Below, in pieces: positions 1-6,739 of a stretch of DNA of 10,624 nucleotides. The stretch covers positions 1 through 10,624 of the forward strand of contig JAZNSN010000036.1 of assembly GCA_045591315.1 (NCBI GenBank). The letters run 5' to 3'. A program made the position numbers and the translations under genes. The stretch comes from HGM04593 sp045591315 (GTDB lineage Bacteria > Bacteroidota > Bacteroidia > Bacteroidales > Bacteroidaceae). Under the pieces are notes generated by a model that saw only the letters and a program-made list of their open reading frames with translations, ran no database searches and was not told the origin of the DNA. Within the stretch, counting starts at the first letter, position 1, and every line of letters starts with the position of its first letter.

Positions 1-73
1 AAATAACAAAAAGGGGCTCACCTGCAAAAGTTGTCCTCTCCCCGCTGTTTGAACGAAAAGTTGTTTGAGACAC

Positions 74-139
74 CATTGCGAATGAGCAATGTTTGCGACG
101 ACGGAACATTTATGTTCCCAAAGGAGTGTGCTTCAGCAC
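74..139. repeat. Cluster of three small hairpins
   Basis: Three short inverted repeats follow one another. CATTGC/GCAATG (74-79 and 86-91) has a 6-nt loop. GGAACA/TGTTCC (103-108 and 113-118) has a TTTA loop. GTGC/GCAC (128-131 and 136-139) has a TTCA loop. Just upstream, the 9-mer AAAAGTTGT occurs twice (26-34 and 56-64). All + strand frames are closed by stops, so this is not the tail of an obvious gene. The cluster could be a structured intergenic repeat or a decayed transcript end. The inverted repeats are read directly; any role is inference. Confidence 0.45.
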
Positions 140-221
140 CCAGCCGGCCGAAGAATGTTGCCTGCAACTTGTGAGCAGAAGGCTGTTGTGACTAATTTTT
201 ACGCGTGACGGGCGTTTTTTG

Positions 222-249
222 ATTACTTTTTCACGAGAGAAAAAGTAAT
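222..249. repeat. Perfect 11-bp inverted repeat (hairpin)
   Basis: ATTACTTTTTC (222-232) and GAAAAAGTAAT (239-249) are exact reverse complements separated by the 6-nt loop ACGAGA. A smaller stem, ACGC/GCGT (201-204 and 212-215), followed by six T residues (215-220), lies immediately upstream. It could form a weak rho-independent-type end for + strand transcription entering from the left. The large stem is A/T-dominated and has no T-run directly after it on the + strand, so it is not a classical terminator. From memory, similar motifs recur between Bacteroidales genes, but that needs a genome search. Confidence 0.6.
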
Positions 250-484
250 GATAGAAAGCTCTTCGTTTGGTAACAACCTACAGTTTAAGGTTGAGAACTG
301 CATAAGAATATAATGACGAGCGTATAAATCCAAATTACTTTGCTGTATATCTATTTTCTTTCTCAACCCACACCTTTTTGCTATTGAGCCCATTAATGAC
401 CTCGAAAGATGCATTGGGCTATAGCTCGGCTTTACTTCCAATTCTTTGGAAATTAGATTGTTGATTTTGAAAAATCTTTTTTTA

Positions 485-517
485 TTTAGCTGTTTTTGAT
501 AATTTTTTGTATTTTTG
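485..517 (+). promoter_or_regulatory. Candidate Bacteroidetes-type promoter
   Basis: TATTTTTG at 510-517 matches the Bacteroidetes -7 consensus TAnnTTTG exactly. The -33 element should be TTTG about 19-21 bases upstream; the nearest sequence is TTTA at 485-488, a 21-base spacing with one mismatch. Transcription would begin near 524, giving a leader of about 95 bases before the start codon at 620. The region is T-rich, so a chance match is possible. No other upstream match in 1-619 was as good. Confidence 0.4.
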
Positions 518-550
518 CCAAAATATACGCTGCTTTGAGGTGTCATTTGC

Positions 551-586
551 ATTCTTTGTAAAGAATATTCAAAGAGTACACTGTAC
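551..586 (+). promoter_or_regulatory. Two palindromes in the 5' leader
   Basis: ATTCTTT-GT-AAAGAAT (551-566) is a perfect 7-bp inverted repeat with a 2-base centre. GTACA-C-TGTAC (576-586) is a perfect 5-bp inverted repeat around one base. CTTTG (554-558) can also pair with CAAAG (570-574), so alternative folds exist. If the promoter at 485-517 is real, both lie in the untranslated leader 33-66 bases before the start codon. They could be a protein-binding site or an RNA structure controlling the operon. Palindromes of this size also arise by chance in A/T-rich DNA. Confidence 0.3.
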
Positions 587-619
587 AATGGTAAATATTG
601 AAAATAAACTATAAAACAG

Positions 620-3600
620 ATGAAAACAAGAATCTTATCTTTATGCTTGCTCTTTCTGGTGTTGGGAACTGCAACAGCATGGGCTGACAAGTACTACAAG
701 GCAAGGTACAGCTACAGCTCGAAGCATCGTGTCTCCGAGTTGAAGACCGATGGTACAAAGTACATGATTTACAACACGACCTTCAACAACAACACAGCAC
801 AGAAAAAGGTCGAGGACTTTACCGGTTTTTTGTACCAGAACAATACCGGTATGGGTCTGTGGAAGTCAAAGGACAGCGGTATATACATCTACAACCAGTG
901 TTTTGTATTTACTCTTGAGAATGCCGGTGACGACGACCCTGCAACATACTATGTAAAGTCGGAGAATGGCGTTTATGTTGACGTAGAGGGTAATCCGAGC
1001 GTTGACCCTGTAAAACTTTATTTCTATAATTGGGACGATGCAACACATTATCAAACCATCATCAACGAAAAGGATACTATTGTTTCGGAATATTCAGTGG
1101 ATGGTAACGGTGCCGTTAACCTCAATGAAAAAAATGGTATCGAACAGGCTTTCGTGCGTTCCGAGCATGAGGATTACACTGTTATTCCTGAACATCAGAT
1201 TACTTTCAAAGACAACAAGGTTTTCGTAATCTGCAACGAGGACACAACGAAATACTGGAGCGGTAATCAGAACAGTTTCTTTCAATGGGAGACCGGACAG
1301 CCTTTTGCTTTCTATGAAACCGACGAGGTGACCTCAATGAGCAGCTTCGATATCAAGGACCTTCATATCTTCAGCCGTTGCGACATCTATTCGGCACAGA
1401 AGATTTACGGTTATGTACAGGATGCCGGCAAGTACTCTACTAACCACCAGTCAACTACAGAGGGTTCATTGGCTGCATTGCTCGATGATGACTATACTTC
1501 ATATTTCCATAGTGCATATGAGGCGGATTATGACGACGTACACTATCTGCAGGCCGATTTGGGCACAACAACCGATGCGTTCCACATCTTCTACAAGAAG
1601 CGCATGCAGAACAACGACAACCGCCCGACAAGCATCGTTGTCTATGGTACAAATACACCTGATAACGAAGCTTCATGGGTTCAGATTAAAGAACTTACCG
1701 GGCTGCCTACTGACGCAGGTGATGTGGAATATTTCTCTGATGTCATTGAGAGCGTTACTGCATACCAGCACCTGCGTTTTGCGGTGACAGCAACAAATAA
1801 CAGTACTGAATTCTTTACATTCTCAGAGTTCTATGTGCTTCCAAATGAGGACGCTATTGTAAACGCAAGAGCCTATCTGGATGCTTCATTGCCATTGGTT
1901 GCTACCGAGGCCGATTTCAAGGCAAAAATCGATGAGTACAATATGAACGCTTCGGCTGTGAAGCTCCTTTCCGGTGTGCCCATTCCCGGTAACAAATACC
2001 GTTTCTATGCCGATACATATTCCGGTGATGCATACGTGTCACGCGATGTGAGCATTGCTGTTGCAGATGATGTATATAGCCTTGTAGCAAACACAAACTA
2101 TCACACAGCAGCTGCTGCTGACAAGGCTCTTTTCGAGTGGTATTGCGAGGAGACATCCAACGGCAAGCTGGTGTTCCGCAACGTGAAGTATCCTACCAAG
2201 TACCTTGCAAATGGCACAGTGAGCGATACTCCTTATGAATGGGTATTCAACACCAACTATACACAGCACCACGGTGTTCCTTTGAGTGACAATAACGGAA
2301 AATATCTTACACTTTTGAACGACGGAACAAAATGGGTAGAGGAAATCGGCTGGATACAGAACCAGAAGAGTACTGCCAACTGTACCGATTTCGTGTTCCT
2401 TCCTGTTGACGTTACAGGCAACGAAAAGAGAATTACAATTATTGCCACCGAACTTGCAACACGTAATGCAAGGCTTACACTCAGCAATGATAATACAAAA
2501 GAGTATGAAATTCCATTCTCGCGTATCTTCAGTTCTGCAACAGACCTGCCGGTGTTGGTATCAATGGCAGGTGAGTATCACACATTTGCAGGTTTCTTCA
2601 AGAAGGGCTCTGAAAACACCCCTGAAAATAATTTAGGTCCAGTAATCGATGAAACCGTTTACAACAATATTGTCAGTGGAGATACTCTTGAGGCACGTTT
2701 CACTGTCAAGTCTCCGTTTGTGAAGTCAACCGACGGCGATATTAAACTGTACCGTATAAAGAGCAGACGCCCGAAGCAGGTTGCTACACAGCAGGCAAGG
2801 CCGAACCGGGCAAACATCAACATTGAGGAAGGCGGTCAGGTAGGCTCTAGCGATGGCGTATCATTGTATGCTAAGTTTGCGACAAAAGATTCTAATCTCG
2901 AACTTGTCTATGCCGATGACCTTGCATCTGCAAACACGCTCTTCTACTTTACAAATGTTGTCAGTTATGAAGACGAAGCTGTCAATGTCTTTATAAACAG
3001 TGCAATAACAACCAGGAAGTTCAAGGAAGCGAATGAGTGGACCGATGCCGGAAAACTCTATTTTGTGCAGCCGAACCTGGTTAACGGCGGCTATACAGGT
3101 TACACAATCTCCGGAACCAAGCTCGATGCAACAAATAATCCCGGCGGTGCATGGTACGGCGACCACAATACCAATACAGTTACATTCGGTAAAGCCGAGG
3201 ATGAAGGCGCTGCATGGGATTTTGAGCCTGTTGGTGATGATGAAGCAAAGCAACTCCTGAAAGAATATATCAATTCTTTGGCTACGGGTATTATGGACGA
3301 CCTGTTGGCAAAGAAAGACTCCTCAGAGTTTTACGATGCCGATAGGGTGCAGAGTGCAATAGACTTCATTGAAACATACGTTGGTACATATACTCCGGGT
3401 GCCAACCCCGGCGAGGGCACGTTTACAGGTGGCACTTTGGATGATATAACCATTTCGGCTCTTGTGGAGAAGTCGCAGGACTTCCACATGCTTGAACATG
3501 AGCTCGCTTATGCATTGCAGAGACTTCCCGATTATACAAAGACGGACGATGATGTTGATACAGATAAAGAAATTGAAGCTGAGGATATCTTTGAGCCGGC

Positions 3601-6526
3601 TTGGTACTATGTGAAGAATGTCTATGGAACAGCCGAGGCAGAGACAAAGGGGGAACCGATGTATGCAAGGCATAACGGTGCCAACAATCATATGAAGCTC
3701 CACAAAGGTGCGACTTCACTTGCAAACCTCTTCTATTTTGCAGGTACAAAGAAGAGAAATGCCAACGAAGAGTACAATGATGACTTTCTCGATGTTCACG
3801 TGCATAACTTCATGGCACAGAACCTTGCTTCAAACACCAATGCCGATGACAGCACACTTGTAAGTGACAACAATACAATCTTCAATATTGCAAATTTTGA
3901 AGGTATAGGCCAGGAGAACCAGGTGATTGCCAATGTGCCGGAAATTAGCAAGGATATCGCTTGGGAGATTACGGCAGAGTTTGACAATGCGACAGGTACA
4001 TTCTCTAACGGTTGGGGTACATCATTGCTCGCAACCGGCGAGAAGAGTAACAGCGGTGCTTATCCTAGCGGTTTCCAGGTATTCTTGAAGGTTGACGGCA
4101 GTCTTGTAATCAAAGCCGGTGACTCCGGTAACTACGATAAATATAGGTTTACACATACCCAGAATGCATATTCACATCTAAAGGTAGTGCTTTCGTATGC
4201 CGAGAAGAGACTAAAGGTGTATATTACCAACTCTCAGGGCCTTACACAGAGTGTTAAGGATATAAGAAATGACGGTCTTGACTATATTCCCTGTGAGCAA
4301 ATGGCCGATATTACCCAGATGTGTGCCTTTATGCCTAAGGGCGTATTTATCGAGAAACTTGCAGCCGATGCGGTAAGTGCCATGAAGTGGAACAAGCACA
4401 GCAACAATGCCGTCGGTTTTGCACAGTGGTTCATACATCCTTCATCTAATACAACATATCTTGGACATAGCATTACAGTAGATGGACCGGATGACCTCAA
4501 TATGGGTTGGGCAAATGCCGACGGTGAGCACGACGAAGTGTTCGTTGACATGGGTACTTCGAACTATGCGACATGGCAGTTCGAGAAGGTTACCGATTTC
4601 GATGCGCACATCAAAGAGTTCATCGAACTTTGCGACATAAAGCAGTGTGTAATATATAATAAGAAGTATGTGGCTCTTTATAATCTCATAATGGCCAAGA
4701 AAGCAGATATTGAGGCTCAACCTAATGGAGCCAATGAAGAGATTGACTTCAATGCTGCAGTCAAGGCCTTCAGAGATTACAGAGCCGACAATGGCCCCGA
4801 CCCGAAAACACTCAAGGCACCGGCTTCCGATAAGCTCTACACCATACACCATGTTCCGGCATCAATGCCTAATGACTTCAAGGTCAGCGACCGGAATGTT
4901 GTTATGATTAACGAGGATGTGAACGTTGGTGACGATTTTGACAGCCGCGGTGTATGGTGTTTCGAGGGCACCGAGGGTACTGACGGGCTTATTGCTCTTG
5001 ATGAGAATCTCAAGCTCAAGAGCCTTCATACACAGAGCTGGGTTAACGGAACCGGTTTTACCGACGCCTCTTTGACACTGTGCGATGAATCAAATGCTGC
5101 AGTTACAATTGATAAGGTCGGTGTTGCAAATGTACGCCTTAAGGTGAACAACAATTACTTGTCAACGAATGGCGACAACATTGTAGCAAAAGCCGATACT
5201 GTGGCAAGCAATTATGTCGGAACAACATTCAGTCACGAGAATGGTGCAAACATTCAGGCAAGCAGTGCCAAGTATGACAATCTTGCAGTGCCTACGGCAT
5301 TTGGGTTTGCAGGTGAAATGAATGGCAATCCTATAACAACATTCAAGACCGGTGGCAGTATAACAAGTTCAATATTGTGTCCGGCTCAGCGTGCCAGTGA
5401 CACAGAAGCGCCTGAATTTACATTTACACTCACCTATTCAAGCCTGCCAGCAAATGCTACTTACAATAATGTAGCACTCGATATTCACGCATTCAATGGC
5501 AGTGGCGAATATCAGGAGCATAGTGATAATCCTGTCCGCCAGTGGAATGTTGTGGTAAAGAACGATAGCGATACAGAACTTGGCAAGCTTGCCGACATTG
5601 ATATTGCAAAGGGCGTCAACCCCAGTGGTGATAGGCACAAGGTATGGGATGTCGTTTTGGAAACTCCTGCACAGGCCGATGCCGATGGCAACCTTACAGT
5701 CAAGATTATAGTAAGCAAGGGTACTACCAATAACGGCTGCTTCTTCGGTTTGTCAAGCGTTGCTCTTTCGACAGCCGGTGAAGGCCATGACCAGTGGTAC
5801 ATCGAGGAAGTTGAGAATCCCGAAGAGAAGGTTTACTACAACGTACCGTCACTCTCTTCGGCAACAAAGCCCGATGGCAGAGCCTATGCAAGTCTCTATC
5901 TGGGATTCAATGCAAAGGTTCCTACAGGTGTTGATGCTTGGATTGTGAATGACATTAACGAGATTGACCAGCTTCAAATGGTGGATATGAAAGGCATTGT
6001 TCCTGCCAATGAAGGTGTTATATTAACCAGTGCAAGCCCAATGAGTAATCAGAAGTTCTATTATAGCGCAGCTGCTCCAACTGTAGATACTAGTGAAAAT
6101 AAACTTTTAGGAACAGCATATACAACACTTGTTGAATGTGGAAATATTTATAACATCTATATGCTTGGCAAGAAGAACGACCGCATAGCAATGTACTGGG
6201 CATATGAGAACCGTGATGATAGCGGCAATAAGGTGACTGACGCTAATGGATCTACCAACAATAATGAAGGAGGTTACGTGCAGTGCAATGCCAACAAGTC
6301 GTATCTGATGATTGAAGAGGAGAACAGCCAGAGCGCTCCGGCAATGCTCAGCTTCAACTTCGACGGTAGCACTACCGATATTGACGATATAAACGATGCC
6401 GATGCTGTTGTCAACGAAAACAATAGCGGTGTATATGACCTGCAGGGCCGCAAGCTCGAAAGAGTAACCGAACCGGGAATATATATCGTGAACGGCAAGA
6501 AGGTGTTCGTAAGAGAGATTGAGTAA
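620..6526 (+). CDS. Giant secreted multi-domain F5/8C (discoidin) protein, probable glycan-binding surface protein
   Basis: This 1968-residue protein begins with a classical signal peptide (MKTRILSLCLLFLVLGTA..., predicted cleavage after AWA, residue 22) with no lipobox cysteine. Visible parts are: a beta module at about 43-240; an F5/8 type C-like domain at about 262-407; a lectin/RICIN-like module at about 455-597; a linking segment at about 658-714; another lectin-like module at about 745-870; a module at about 991-1320 that appears to contain a LamG/concanavalin-like insertion at about 1100-1230; further beta modules at about 1404-1545 and 1560-1715; and a C-terminal domain from about 1755 common in Prevotella/Bacteroides secreted proteins. 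The tail (1937-1968, GVYDLQGRKL...PGIYIVNGKKV) resembles a type IX sorting tail. No catalytic domain is recognised. It probably binds host or dietary glycans outside the cell. The ATG at 620 is chosen because it directly precedes the signal peptide; the A/T-rich leader without a Shine-Dalgarno site is normal in this phylum. The next gene starts 28 bases after the stop. Domain calls are from sequence appearance; the F5/8C call and the tail are the firmest. Confidence 0.93.
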   Translation: MKTRILSLCLLFLVLGTATAWADKYYKARYSYSSKHRVSELKTDGTKYMIYNTTFNNNTAQKKVEDFTGFLYQNNTGMGLWKSKDSGIYIYNQCFVFTLENAGDDDPATYYVKSENGVYVDVEGNPSVDPVKLYFYNWDDATHYQTIINEKDTIVSEYSVDGNGAVNLNEKNGIEQAFVRSEHEDYTVIPEHQITFKDNKVFVICNEDTTKYWSGNQNSFFQWETGQPFAFYETDEVTSMSSFDIKDLHIFSRCDIYSAQKIYGYVQDAGKYSTNHQSTTEGSLAALLDDDYTSYFHSAYEADYDDVHYLQADLGTTTDAFHIFYKKRMQNNDNRPTSIVVYGTNTPDNEASWVQIKELTGLPTDAGDVEYFSDVIESVTAYQHLRFAVTATNNSTEFFTFSEFYVLPNEDAIVNARAYLDASLPLVATEADFKAKIDEYNMNASAVKLLSGVPIPGNKYRFYADTYSGDAYVSRDVSIAVADDVYSLVANTNYHTAAAADKALFEWYCEETSNGKLVFRNVKYPTKYLANGTVSDTPYEWVFNTNYTQHHGVPLSDNNGKYLTLLNDGTKWVEEIGWIQNQKSTANCTDFVFLPVDVTGNEKRITIIATELATRNARLTLSNDNTKEYEIPFSRIFSSATDLPVLVSMAGEYHTFAGFFKKGSENTPENNLGPVIDETVYNNIVSGDTLEARFTVKSPFVKSTDGDIKLYRIKSRRPKQVATQQARPNRANINIEEGGQVGSSDGVSLYAKFATKDSNLELVYADDLASANTLFYFTNVVSYEDEAVNVFINSAITTRKFKEANEWTDAGKLYFVQPNLVNGGYTGYTISGTKLDATNNPGGAWYGDHNTNTVTFGKAEDEGAAWDFEPVGDDEAKQLLKEYINSLATGIMDDLLAKKDSSEFYDADRVQSAIDFIETYVGTYTPGANPGEGTFTGGTLDDITISALVEKSQDFHMLEHELAYALQRLPDYTKTDDDVDTDKEIEAEDIFEPAWYYVKNVYGTAEAETKGEPMYARHNGANNHMKLHKGATSLANLFYFAGTKKRNANEEYNDDFLDVHVHNFMAQNLASNTNADDSTLVSDNNTIFNIANFEGIGQENQVIANVPEISKDIAWEITAEFDNATGTFSNGWGTSLLATGEKSNSGAYPSGFQVFLKVDGSLVIKAGDSGNYDKYRFTHTQNAYSHLKVVLSYAEKRLKVYITNSQGLTQSVKDIRNDGLDYIPCEQMADITQMCAFMPKGVFIEKLAADAVSAMKWNKHSNNAVGFAQWFIHPSSNTTYLGHSITVDGPDDLNMGWANADGEHDEVFVDMGTSNYATWQFEKVTDFDAHIKEFIELCDIKQCVIYNKKYVALYNLIMAKKADIEAQPNGANEEIDFNAAVKAFRDYRADNGPDPKTLKAPASDKLYTIHHVPASMPNDFKVSDRNVVMINEDVNVGDDFDSRGVWCFEGTEGTDGLIALDENLKLKSLHTQSWVNGTGFTDASLTLCDESNAAVTIDKVGVANVRLKVNNNYLSTNGDNIVAKADTVASNYVGTTFSHENGANIQASSAKYDNLAVPTAFGFAGEMNGNPITTFKTGGSITSSILCPAQRASDTEAPEFTFTLTYSSLPANATYNNVALDIHAFNGSGEYQEHSDNPVRQWNVVVKNDSDTELGKLADIDIAKGVNPSGDRHKVWDVVLETPAQADADGNLTVKIIVSKGTTNNGCFFGLSSVALSTAGEGHDQWYIEEVENPEEKVYYNVPSLSSATKPDGRAYASLYLGFNAKVPTGVDAWIVNDINEIDQLQMVDMKGIVPANEGVILTSASPMSNQKFYYSAAAPTVDTSENKLLGTAYTTLVECGNIYNIYMLGKKNDRIAMYWAYENRDDSGNKVTDANGSTNNNEGGYVQCNANKSYLMIEEENSQSAPAMLSFNFDGSTTDIDDINDADAVVNENNSGVYDLQGRKLERVTEPGIYIVNGKKVFVREIE

Positions 6527-6554
6527 CATTAGGGGATTCTAAAAGATTAAGAAT

Positions 6555-6728
6555 ATGAAGACTGAAAAGAAAGAATATATATCACCGATTTCCGAAATTG
6601 TCGAGATTGGTACCTTGAATGTGCTTGCATTGAGCACGGATGATGACCAGATGGACAGTGATGACCAGATGAGTAAGGAGAACGACCGTATTGGTGGCGA
6701 CTGGGATAACATTTGGGGAAATATGTAA
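6555..6728 (+). CDS. Small acidic hypothetical protein, 57 residues
   Basis: The frame runs from ATG at 6555 to TAA at 6726-6728. The product has a basic/polar start (MKTEKKEYISP), a short hydrophobic stretch (IVEIGTLNVLALS, residues 15-27), an Asp-rich part with DDQM twice (30-33 and 36-39), and a Trp/Gly-rich end (IGGDWDNIWGNM, 46-57). It has no cysteine and no real signal peptide or membrane helix. It sits 28 bases after the giant gene and 11 bases before the GH89 gene, so it is probably co-transcribed with both. From memory, Bacteroidales genomes contain many short proteins with a YxxPxxE-like start and a variable Asp/Gly/Trp-rich end beside secreted-protein genes; their function is unknown to me. 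A double glycine before the last nine residues recalls a leader-peptide cleavage site, but no maturation or export gene is visible. The frame fills the gap neatly, which supports it being real; the function is open. Confidence 0.75.
   Translation: MKTEKKEYISPISEIVEIGTLNVLALSTDDDQMDSDDQMSKENDRIGGDWDNIWGNM
6642..6671 (+). repeat. Tandem 12-bp direct repeat inside the small gene
   Basis: GATGACCAGATG occurs at 6642-6653 and 6660-6671, an 18-base (six-codon) period that keeps frame and encodes DDQM twice. The exact identity at DNA level, including third positions, suggests a recent in-frame duplication rather than independent selection on the protein. Confidence 0.7.
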
Positions 6729-6739
6729 ATAACTATAAT

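Larger units (their letters stand above)
1..619. other. Intergenic region upstream of the operon
   Basis: I find no supportable gene here. Bases 1-250 have a mixed composition and contain several short hairpins, described separately. Bases 250-619 are strongly A/T-rich and contain the candidate promoter and the leader of the first gene. At 463-476 there is a weak A/T-only hairpin (GATTTT-GA-AAAATC) followed by seven T residues (477-483). It could be a feeble terminator for a gene left of the window, but the stem is too weak to call. An open frame on the minus strand (223-690) crosses this region and is rejected as a gene because it overlaps the signal-peptide codons of the giant protein and covers the best promoter match. 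Confidence 0.7.

Noticed and set aside
463..483. Hairpin GATTTT-GA-AAAATC followed by seven T residues
   Set aside because: The stem has only one G-C pair at each end position and a 2-base loop, so it is too weak to call a terminator in such A/T-rich DNA.
223..690. Minus-strand open frame of 155 codons upstream of and overlapping the giant gene
   Set aside because: Its first 23 codons lie over the signal-peptide codons of the giant gene, it spans the best promoter match and leader palindromes, and its last codons are formed by the 222-249 hairpin. I recognise no domain. Its length in A/T-rich DNA is somewhat surprising, so a degraded gene or conserved repeat cannot be excluded.
6527..6739. 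A separate promoter or terminator between the giant gene and GH89
   Set aside because: No TAnnTTTG match and no stem followed by a T-run is visible in the 28- and 11-base gaps.
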